The notes under the pieces are model-generated. The model did no database searches. It saw nothing but the letters and a program-made list of their open reading frames with translations, and was not told the DNA's origin. A stretch of 64,000 nucleotides of DNA from assembly GCF_050436995.1 (NCBI RefSeq), contig NC_134753.1, forward strand, positions 1,364,001-1,428,000, given 5' to 3'. Both the position numbers and the translations under genes were made by a program. This stretch comes from Anticarsia gemmatalis. Lineage: Eukaryota; Arthropoda; Insecta; Lepidoptera; Erebidae. Shown in pieces: positions 40,182 through 52,100 of the stretch (the first letter of the stretch is position 1; each line of letters opens with the position of its first letter).

Positions 40182-43100
40182 GTACTATCAATACACAAAA
40201 GAGAGAAGTACTTAAAAACATTGAGGATCAAATCAGATAGAAGCATAAAAGAGGCTCGGGGCCCTAACAAATTAGTCTGAAAACCGAGTATCATACAAAG
40301 TACGTTTAAAAAGTACCTTGTCAACCTATTGGACTCTAAGTACTTTTTAAAAGGAATTATCACTTTACAGATTTCCTGTACTTGCAAACATTTATAGACC
40401 GAAAAGGACGCATCTACCTGCATACCATGAACGTGAACAAGGCTTTGTGTGGTGGACAATAATATCATCAAATCAATAAAATAATCTAGATGAACCCAAT
40501 AATCACAATACCTAGTTGAAAAGCCAGACACAGACGGAACTAACCAACCAGACAAATTGATAGTTTGCTGAATAATAAACGTTAGTTAAGTCGTTATAGT
40601 TGATTGGTTCACAATGACGGTCCCAGTGGGAGGTTCATTGAAGGCACTTCAAGTGGAAAGGGGTGGGGTAGTAATAGAATATGGCTAGATAAAATTAAAT
40701 TTGATAGATTTTAAATTAAAAGTTGTAAAGTCGACACATTAGATCAACATTGAATATGTGATAAATAGAGCCATAAAAGGTGTCAGAAGAAGATGAAGAC
40801 CATGAAAAAGTTAGGTACTAATTCGAAAATATTTTATGTCGATTTTTTTGTTATGAATACTTTGATTATCGAAGAAATTATTAAAACGTTTCCTTAAAGT
40901 CCTAAAAATATTAATTGAAAAATTATTCTGGCTTATCATAAATTAATATAGGTCAATAATGCATCGACAACAACACCTTACGGTCAAAACAAGTATCCAA
41001 AAAAACACTACCTTCCAAAAAAACAAAAGCACTTCGCACAACACTTCACAAATAAAAATCGACAACTATCGATTTAATCGTAAAATATTCATTCGAATAA
41101 TTCGTATTCGTATCGACTGCACTACGTTCGTTCACTTACTAGTGCCCAGTGTGAAGCCAAACACAAACATTATTATTAACTCAGTGTCGTAACGCACAGG
41201 TGACATCATTTCGTGAACCATCACAATATATGGACTAACTCACTGTCAAGGACATCATCATTGTTCCCAGATGAGAACTCGTCTCTCCGATCACGTCATT
41301 TATGCACTTATCGGTCACGTTTACAAATTAAACGAGATAACAGTATCTTTAGAATTAACTTCAATAAATTATGCAGCACAAATTAATTGTGTTGATGAAA
41401 TGCTTAAAACTATAAAATATAATACGTAGTTCTAATTTCACACGTAGTATTAACCCAGTTCTCTCAATGGCCTCCTACGCATTGCATGAATCACTTTATT
41501 TTTATAAATCTAAACGCATTTGAGTTCTAGTTTTGTAAAGGCGGCAAAATTTGGGCAATTTTGAATGAAATTTCGACTTTCAGTTACCAATTCCTGTTGC
41601 GAAAAGCCAATCTAAATTTAACGTATGCTCGTCGTAGGAATTCAGGTCTGTTATTTCGGATAGATGGTGTATATACAGTGATGACTTACCCTGAGACCTT
41701 CCTCCATGGCTTCGAGGCTCTCGTCCGGCAGGTCTGACAGGCGGGTTTGTACATCTCTTATTTCTTCTAGCAGAGTTTCTATATCGTTAGATAATTCATC
41801 CTGAGAACACACACTTCTATTAGCAAAACACACTTTTGTACAGTCGCGAAGTGGAATCAACATTTCAATGTCAGTTACGCGGGAATTTGGATTTTGAAAC
41901 ATCTAACCAACTTTATTCTGAAGAAGATGTATTCGACTGAATAAACAAAAATATTAATAAATCGAGTTCACGAGATAAATCTTCGAATAGACAGATGCAT
42001 TTGTATTACCATTTCACGCGGGAAGTAAATCAAGACTAAATACGTCTGGTACCATTTCTGGACCACAGCCAAGTGATAAATTATAAGCTCGCATAGCTAC
42101 ACTTGGGAATCAATGCACGGGAACATAACGAACAATGTGTGGATTTATGTATCGTAAGTATTTTGGAGAACGGGCACAGCGTTGCGAAACTAATTTTACG
42201 ATACAAACATTACGTTAGAATTTAATTTTAAACTTGGCCTGAAACAATACGAGGAAAAAAACGTTCCATTGATTTAAAATGTTTACAGGAAGATAAAATC
42301 CAGATTCACGCGGAATTTAAAGGAAAATGTTGAACAGTTTCATTGATTCCATTTCGCTAAATATTTTGAGGGAAAAACAGTCCATGTGATCATTCCTGTG
42401 GACTAGGAGGTTAGGAACACAATACAACAACAAGGTAAAATCAAATTAGTTCATAACATCAATGTTGGCATGACATGCGAACTGGGGTCTGCAGGGAGAC
42501 AATTATCATTCTATTTGACAAAGGCGGTCAGTCTGGATACCAAGTGTCCCGTACCGTTTACGCGGGAATTAACCCTGACATTCCAATGGTCGCGTGGTTC
42601 ATACAAGTGAACATTCCGGAAATTTTGAAGGTTACAAAGAAAAATCCAATTATTTTTTTTGCTTGTAGTTATGGGGATGTTTGATTATTTGAACTGGAAA
42701 AAATAGTTATAAGAAATTTAGCTGCGATAAAATCAAATATTACGTACAGTAGTAAGACAATATTATTTATGAAAACTCTAAACGCAATTGCGTAAAAATT
42801 TATAGATTGAAGCAAATTTGAGTATGAGATTAATTAAATTTAAGTATTACAATCTCACACGGCACCGGAATCATTTTCGCTGCACGAGACATCTTTCAAA
42901 AATACAATGTGTTTCAAATAATCAAGTTCCCACGAACTACAGTGTTTTTGGTTAGTTATTGTCAATAGTGGCGTGGTGAAGCGTGTAGCATTCACACTGA
43001 CAAGCGTACCCAATCAGAGCGAGCGCGGTACGGAACACTTCACATGAGGACAACTTATTATCAAGTCTGCTCTAATTTTAGAATAATTGGATGCTATATT

Positions 43101-46100
43101 GTTCGTGGCACAACATTCAAAACACAAATAAAATTATATCCAAATTGTACCATTCCAAATCTTATAAGGGGTCTTGCAAACTAATTTCTACTGAAATTCA
43201 AATAGCAAATAAATACGACTGACCTTAGCAAAATTTTCAAATTAAATTGCAGACTTCATCAAAGATCTTTGAATGGAAAGTAATTACAATTATTGTTGTA
43301 GATTACAGTCGTGATTGTTTGATTGCATTCTCATCAACTTTGAAGCCCAGTTACATACTCTACAACAATTTCGATTGAAGCGACTATCGTCTCGTAGTAG
43401 CCAGATTTTGACAGGGGTAATAACTGATCATAAAATAAAACTATCAAAAACAGATAAATAAAACAATAGACGTTATTATTATTCAAGTTTATTACAATAA
43501 AAATATCAGATCACTGACAGAGACTAGATAAATTACGATCTGACTAGAGTTGACTAGAAATCACACAATACAAAAATAACGACTAATCAAATGCGACACT
43601 ATGCTACGACTGTAAATACAGTGCACGCCAAAATGTGGCACTACAAGACGAGCTGCGGCGTGGCTAAACACATCACAATACAGAGCTTTGTAATATGTGA
43701 AATTAAGAATTTAGTAATTATATCATGCCAAACATAAAGTATATATTTAAAAATCGTACAATACGACTGTGGGTCAGTCACCTTTGTTGTCCTCTGGGGC
43801 GCCGCCTCCGGCTCCTGTATGGATGAGGATGGGGCTGGTGCTACGGGTAGGGTTGTTAGTATATCCTCCCTAGAGACAGGCTGCTCCACGTCATCGACGA
43901 CTGTGGGTGTTTCTGCGCTCAAGTACGACGACTTGTCCCTCCAGCTACACATGCCACCGGGAAGGTCCATGGATATGTAGCTGGAGTCATACGGCGAGCC
44001 GGCTGCCTCTTTAGGCTCCTCGCCTTCGGAAGAGTGGCCAGAGCTACCGCCCTGGTCTCTATCCTTATCGTTTTCATCATTAATTTTGATTTCAGTAGTT
44101 TCAACAGTAGGTGTTTTAGTTTTACTAGCCAATAATAGGAAATACTGGCATTCAGCGTCGTGATACAAATGTTTATCAGGCCAGAATGAATCATCAATAA
44201 TAATGTTTTCCTCGACGCTAATGCCTTCGTCAATGTGAGGTTCATCTACAGGTGTTATTATTCTTTCAACAGATTTACGTTCAACTAAAAGTTTTTCCGC
44301 GTCATCAACAGTGTGTTTGTCCGTCCAGAATGTATCCGCTTTAAGGTTCGTGAGGTTGTTAGTAGTGGTGTCAATGTTAGATGTTGGAATATTAGACACG
44401 AGGTCGGCTTTAACTGTTTCAGTGAGTACAGTAGTGTTCACTTGTTCTTGTTTAGCCAATTGTTGTTCAGAGGGTGCTGATTTTGTTTGTTTTGATTGCA
44501 CTGATTTATCTTGTATTTTTTCCGTTTCAATAAATGATGTAATTTGAGTAATCACTGTGTCTTTCTTAGTTACACTTTCTGTCTTAACAGGCGTCTGTTG
44601 CACTTTTTCTGATTCAATAAAGCTGGTAATTTGGGATTTCACAGTATCTGCTTTGGGTTCCTCATGTGATTTAGGATCCTTTTCAACTGGAACAGGCTTG
44701 GCTTGTTGTTTAATTGATTCTTTTACAATAGCGTCCAGCGCTTCCTTTGGTACTACTTTTACTTTATCAGTTGTATCCGTAATGGTAGGTAATGATGTAT
44801 CTTGCTTTTCAAGCTCTCTCGGCGTATCTTCTTCCTGAGTGACCAAATAGTCTTCAGTATGCTCTAAGGAATGAGTTTCTGTGATAGAAATTGGTTCAGT
44901 ATCGTCTAAAACTGAGTCGATCACGCTCATGCTAATATGTTTGTCATCGAGCTCTTCGTCGGGTTTTCCTGTTGTGAACTCCGCAGTGAATTCACTTCCA
45001 GTTTCTTTAGGTGTCTTTGGTTCAAATGCATCTGGTTCAGGAGTAGCCAGCGATGGGCTCATGTTATCCATCAGTTCATCATACTGATATTCAATAGAGC
45101 TTTGTGTGTCAGTGAGCTCTTTAGGTGAATCATCACTCATTAAGGACGAATCATTTTCAGGCAGCAACATTTCCTCAATCTCTCGTTGCAAATCAGCAAT
45201 TTTGCTTTCAAGGGACTGATCTTCTTCAATTTTAGATTCAAGTTCAAGATTTTGTGCACTTATCGCCAACATTTCCTGAGCAATGAGCTCCGAAGCTGAT
45301 AGAATTTTGTTTGTATCTTTTAGCTCTTCAACAGGTTCCACCGATTTCTCTTCAGCCGGGACATTTTCATCTTTGAGCTCAATCTTTATGGTTTCAATGT
45401 TGGTAGAATCATAAGTTGGTGCATGTTGTATTTCTACAGATATTATTTCAGATAAGTCCAAACTGCTAGGATCCATTTTCCAGTATTGAGCCTCAGAGAA
45501 AACTCTGTCTTTGATAGGTGTTTGAATAGACTCAGGAGTCGATAGAGGAGTGTCAAACTTCTTCTTTTGTGTAATAGGTATTGGCATTGTTTCCTGTTCG
45601 GATGATGTGATTTCAACAGGAGAGCAAGTTTCAGTAGTCTCAGTAACTTCTACAGGCTTTTTGTCCTTCTTTTTCTTCTTACTCTTTTTCTTTGGTTCTG
45701 ATTGAGCTACGGGAGCGGGAGTTACTGGTTCTACAATTTCATCAACTTTCGGAGCCTCCTCAGTTTCGACCTCCTTCAACGGTTCTATCTTTTCCTCAAC
45801 AGGTTTGATAATATCTTTAGATTTAGACGAACGTTTCTTCTTGTCTTTCTTAGGTGGTTGTTTGTCTTCATCGGAAGTGCTAGGGGCGATTTCTGGCGCC
45901 TTAGGTTTAATTTCCTTTTCCCTAGATTTTGAAGCTCGGCTCTTCCTACCAGGTTTCTTTACTGGTTTCTCATCTTCTGATGGACTTTGTGTTGATTCAA
46001 CGTCATCTGGTTTGAGCGTGGTGGTCAAAGCCTCAAATCTATTTTCAGACTTTTCACGAGTCTCACGTTTCTCTTCAACGTGTGAATGAGACCGGGCGTC

Positions 46101-49100
46101 TCGTGATCTAGATCTGGACCTCCGGCTTCTATCAACTGTTATGAATCCTTCAGCATCTACTTCGACTTCAGGTTTTTGATGATCATTATCTGATTCATCC
46201 ACTAGGATCATTGGTGGGTGTACTTTTGTTGGTGTGTGTACCGCTTCTGTATGAGTTATCTCAGGTTGTGGCATAATTTCAGGCGATGGGCGCTTAGCAG
46301 CGACTATTTTAGCCCAAGATCCAATAGTGTTATCGCTTTCTGGTGTTGGTTCGATAATCTCTTCCTCTTTATGTACGGGAGATTGTGGTCGCTTAACCTG
46401 TTTTTCAACTTCTCGAGGTTTGTCCACTACAGCAACCGATTGCTGAACAATCTCTTTTTCCTTTGGCTTCTCAGGGACTAGCTGTATAAATTCCTTTTGT
46501 TCGTGTAATAAGCCTTCTGCAACCACTTCCGCATACGATTTGCCATCGTCAGCGGCCTTGAGCCATACATTGACTGGCTCTGGAGCAGCTAGAGACAGTT
46601 GTGGTTCTGGTTCCAATTGCATTGGTGGCGATGGAGCCACATGTTCAGGTGTTTTGGTCACTGGAGCTTCCTTTTTATGATCCTTGTCCTTCTTCTTCTT
46701 CTTCTTATTTTTCTTTGATTTAGTTTCAACAGGTTCCTCATGAATATCCTCAGATGTTATTTCTGGCTCAGACACAACCTTCTCCACTGATGGTAATGGA
46801 GTTGATTGTTTTGGTTCAGATTTTTCCTTTTTAGTTTGTAAGACTGACGAGTAAGATATTTGTTGAGTTGATGGTATTTCCTCAGTTGTAACCTTAAGAA
46901 TTTCTTCTTCTACATTCAAAGGTAAGGGTGCATCTTCAACTAGCTCTGTTCTACTCTCAGACACAGTAGTAATAGTCTGATACATGTAAGAAGGTGTGAA
47001 CTCTGGTGCATCAGCCGACAATTTTGAATACAATACAGTGTTTGGATAAGAGGGTTTGAATTCAGGGATGGAGTCAATTTCAGGAAGGAGGTCATGCAAG
47101 CTATGTATGGGAGATTTCTCTACACGGCTAACAGTATCCGTATTAGTTAGTGTTGTATCCGTAACTTTGGGTATGTCTACATTTTCCGTAACAATGTCCG
47201 TGGGTCTCTGCGTATCGATATCAGGCTGGGTAAACGTAATATCTGACTGAGGGAAATCCGTAACAAATTGTGATATTTCAGTAGTTATGAATTCCGCCGA
47301 GATAGTGTCGGGCTTAGGTTCGGGGACGAAACTAGTCGCAATGCCTAACTGTTTGTTTGCGGTATCAATTTCTTGCGTAATTGCGTCAGTTGGTTCAATG
47401 ATTTCGATATCTTCGATAGGTGATGAAGCCTCTTCGTGCAGGACAATCTTTTCAGGACTTTGACATTCTACAGGCGCTGGTTGTTCTTCTGGAGTTGAAT
47501 TATCTTTTTCGGACTCTCGAATGGATTTTTCTATGTCCTTAATATTACCGAATACCATAGGCACAAGAGAATCATTAATATCATCAATTTCGAACTTTGC
47601 AGGAGTTGGTTTTGTTTCTTTGACGGCCGGTGCGTCAGATTCTTGTAGAGCTTCTTCAATAAGTCCTTGGACAACTTTATGATCGTCGGTAGTTTTAGGG
47701 GTGATAGATCGAGGTTGGGACACAGAGTCTACGCTAGTAACAGTTGCGACTTCTACAATGTTATCAGTAACAGTAGTTGTAATTTTAACTTGATCTGTTT
47801 CAGTTACTTCAACGGTAGATTTTTCTTCAGTGACAACGGTGTCAGCTGGAAGATGGGCTACTTCACTATGTTCGATAATTTCAAATGTATCTTCTTCAGT
47901 GATTGGCTCTTGCGGTGTTGGTTTTGCTGGAGCATCAATCTTGACAAAGTCTTGTTTATCAAATACAGGTGAAGTGGCTTCCACAGTAGGAGTCATGTCT
48001 CCCACCTCACCATATACTACAGCTATGGGCGTGTTACTAAGGTCATCGACTTCAAACGACATCGCAATCTTTTCTAGTGGCGCCCTTTGGGTTGGTACGG
48101 AGACGTTTTCGACAGTCCTTACATTTGTAACAGTGGTTTCGACATTGCTTTCTCTAGTAATAAAGTCAGTACTATGTTCGGCACTTGTTTTAGTTTCTAC
48201 AATCTTATCAGATGATGTGGCTAGTAATTTGTCTTCAACGCTTTGAGTCGATACTTCAGGAGATTTTTCTTTCTGAATCTCAGCAGGTTTAGGCGTTGTT
48301 TCTCTTGACTTAATAGTAGCCAGAACACGTTCAGCATCTTGGATTTCATGATAGCTGTGGTGCGGTGCTTCAAGGATAGTTTCTTTTGCAGGTAATTTTT
48401 CTTTTTTATCAGGCAGTGGTTTGTCTACGGGGACAACCGCTTCGGGTGTCGAAGCCACGCTAACCGTTTCAACAACAGGACTAATATCCTCCGCGGTTGG
48501 TTCCTCAGGTTCTACGACAGATCGACGAGTCGAAGCAAAGAGGTTTTCAGCATCATTCAACTCGTGATAGCTAAATCTTGGCACTTCATGTATTGATTGC
48601 CTGACTGGTTCAGGTTCTGGCACAATTTCTGGGACATTTTCTGTAACCGGAGATCCTATAACTCCATTAGTTATAGGAGTGTCTGTATAAGAAGACGCTT
48701 TTTGTTCAGTCACTACAACTGACTCAACTGAGGAGACATTAACCTCTGTTGATATCCGTTCTTCTCTAGTTTCCTGTTTCACAACTTCTGGCTCCTTCTT
48801 TTCTACTTCGACTTCTTTAGAAGGAGATGGTTCTTTACTAGCTTCCCTAGACTTAGTAATTATTGTTGCCATAAGCGCTTCGGCGTCCGAAATTTCATGA
48901 TAACTGAGCCGCGGAGCTTCATGAATCAAGGGTTCAGGCTTTCTTGTCTTTTCTATAGGTTTATCCTGAGACGTTTCAGGTTTCACCTTTTCTTCGGTAA
49001 TAGTAACGGTAGCTGTTTCAGTTTTCTTTGTAATAATAATTTCAGGCTCTGAAATTTCTTCATGCGCGGATGTTGGCGAATCTCTTGCAAGTTCAGCTAC

Positions 49101-52100
49101 GATAGCTTTAGGTGTCTTATCGGGTACTTCAGCAATTGGTTGTGGCTGGCTCTTGGCTGTTAAACCATATTGTATTTCAGCATCAACAATTTCATGGTAA
49201 CTGTGACGCGGTGTTTCCGCACGCAACGCTTCGATGTTATAATCAGGTTTAACTTGCTCATCAACTTTCGGTTTTACAGGTTTTTCAAGTACAGGAGGAA
49301 TTGGCTTTGAAACTGAACTTTCAGATGTAATTAGGTCGATTGTTTGTTCAGTAACAGTTTTAGTTGTAGTTACTGTAGTTTTGTTAAGAGTTTGAAGTAG
49401 ACTATCCTCAGTAATCCGAGGCTTTTCTTCTTCAACTGGTTTCGACTCAATAGGTTTAGATACCTCTGGCTTCTCGGAATCAACTTTAGCTAATTCAGGT
49501 TCTTTAAGTTTTGATTGAGATGCCAGAATGACTTCTGCATCTTTAATTTCTTGATAGCTAATTCTAGGCGCCTCGTCTTTGACTGGGGACGCTCTAGTCT
49601 CTTTGACTGTTGTAACAATTTCAATCGTGCTTGGTTTTTCTACCGATTCTACAGAAGGTTTACTAAAATCTCTAGTATCTTGAACAGTTTCTGAGACACG
49701 CATAGAAGAAACTGTATCAAGAGTACTTGTTGTTACTACAGCCTGTTCGTTAGAAACTTGAGATGCTAAAAGAGCTTCAGCATCCTTAATTTCATGGTAA
49801 CTAACTCTAGGCTCTTCTTCTTTAACAGGAGATACAGGTAAAGGTTTTGTATCATCAAGTGGTTTTTTCTTAAGATCTTTTTGTTCTGATTTCTGATCTG
49901 GTTTTACTGTTTCAGTCGTTTCCGAGATTACAGAGGTAACTACGTCCGTTTGAGCTTCGAGTATAGAACGTTCGTTGTCTATGAAGCTAATATTTTGTTC
50001 AGTTTTGCCTGGTTTATCAACCGGGGTAAGAACTTTGAACAATTCATCCTGACTTGATTTCTGTGTAACGTCTTCACGAGTTAATTTTTGTTCGTCAGTT
50101 GTTTTAGCAGCCAGTACCACCTCAGCGGCTTTTATATCTTGATAGTTGACTGTTGGAACCTCCTCTTTTGGTGGAGATATTCTTGTAGTTTTAGGTTCAG
50201 ATATTATTTCTGGAGATTTAGGTTCTTCTACATGAGGTTTAGTCTCAGCTGGTTCAGTTGTAATATCGCTTTCTTGTACCGATTTTTCGCGGTTATTTAA
50301 CATTAGTTGAGTGTAATCATAGTCTAACTGATAAGTATCGAGATCTACTGAATACGATTTGAATTCGTTGACTAATTCTTGGTAAGGAATGTTGGGATAT
50401 TTATCCTTGACACGTTTTTCTGATGGGCGAGTGCGGTCTTGAACTGATCCAAAGATAGCTTCTTCAAGAATATCAGAGAAGTCTTCTTCCGACAACGGCT
50501 TCTTAGTCGGCTTCTCAATAATCCGCTGAGGAACTGGTTCAGTTTCAATGATTGTAGGTTCAATTACTTCTTGTTTTTGTTCCTCTTCTTCTGGACATAC
50601 TTCAATAACTGATTGAATTTCCCTTGTATCAGTTTCGTAATCAACTTGTTGTTGTACAGTTGTTTGAGTCACATTTGTGATAATATTAGTGACATTTTGC
50701 GTCGTCACTGATTCCGAAGTTACCGTCGTTACGTTAGTCACAGTTACAGATGTTCCAGTAACTGGTTCTTCAGACTCGATTACATCCTTTTCAGCTTGAG
50801 CAAGATCACTTGCAGCGTCTAATATATTCTCTCTACTAACCAATTCTTCTTTTATAACCTTACTTTCTACAACATTATCACTAACATTAATGGAAGACTT
50901 TTCATCAGTGATTTTGTTATTTTTCGATTCATTGCTTAAAACTACGTTATCTTCAGTAGGTTGAGTTTCTTCTAACGAATTACTCTTGCTACGAATTTTC
51001 ACTGTCCTGATGGGAGGCAGTTTCTTTTCCTCATGCGTTATAAGGTAAATTGTACGGGTTTCAACATCTTGAGTTATAGGCTCGTAGTGAGTAATTTCTT
51101 CTACGATGTTGAATGATCCTTCTTTTAACGCATCAGGAGAGAAGAATTTGTCGTTGTTATTTTGTTCATTAGATGGACTTCCAGTAGCAGTTGTTCCTTG
51201 CTTTTGAACATCTGCCTGTTCAACTTGTTTAGAAGCTTTCTTCTTAGTCTCTTCGGAACGAACCGTTTCAACTGCGAAGTCAACTTTTTTGTCAACAGTC
51301 CTAGATTCTTTTTCTATCAGGACATTAGAAGCCTCTTGTAATATTGTTACTTGATTAGCAACGTGTTCAGTTTCCGAAATGGTTAAATCAGATTCAGGTT
51401 GACTGAGAGGCTCGAAAGCTGTCTCTGTCACACCTTCGTCTTCTTCTAATAAATCGTTCCAGTCAATATGTTCAATCGGAGGTGACTTTTCAACATGTCG
51501 TTCATGTGAAATGTCGCGAGTGACGCTTGTTGTTGACGTAGTCTCAGTGTATGTTTCAACGACTGATGATTGAACAACGTTGCTGTCAAAAGTAACTGGC
51601 TTAGGCTGTTCTTGTTTGCCCTTAGACTTAGGTGGTTTTTCTTTAGGCTTCTTCTTGGTACCTTCAGAAACTTCAATCGCTTTCAAAGCTTTATCAATGT
51701 CATCGTCACCAAACTTCTGTTTCTTGGACTTCTTCTTTTTATGTGATTTTACTTCTTCAAAAGCGGGTTCTTCTGCCACTATTTCTGGAGAAAGCGATTC
51801 AGGAATAGGTTCTTCAACTGGTACTTCTTTCGGTTGTTCTTCCTGTTTAGGCTTGGATTTAGATTTCTTCTTTGATCGTTTAGATTCCTCTTGCACCTTA
51901 GGAGCCTCTTGTTCTTGAAGAATAGTCTCAGTTATTTCAACTGATTGTTCTATTTCTTCCTGCTTTATTACCGTCTTTTCGACAGATTCTTCTCTGAGTG
52001 TTACTTCTTCAACCGATTTTGTGACAGGTGCCTCCTCTTGTTTAGATTTAGATTTAGACTTTTTCTTAGACTTCTTAGATTCTTGCGGCTTAGAGCTTTC

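Larger units (their letters stand above)
35127..41689 (-). other. 6.6 kb intron of the Msp300-like gene
   Basis: Separates the 37- and 58-codon exons. Holds diverged repeat R1, a Helitron-like element, an (AAAT)n tract and a short CpG-rich patch at about 35,755-35,835. No extra exon was identified, though a small phase-0 cassette could be missed. Confidence 0.65.
41801..43781 (-). other. 2 kb intron of the Msp300-like gene with alternative end
   Basis: Contains the read-through tail, stop and AATAAA next to giant exon A. A GC-rich patch with CCAATCAG lies at about 42,960-43,030. Otherwise AT-rich with nothing recognised. Confidence 0.6.

Noticed and set aside
40085..40555. Minus-strand 156-codon hydrophobic frame
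   Set aside because: Part of it is a translated (AAAT)n tract (LFIYLFIY), the rest has AT-driven codons and no similarity that I recognise.
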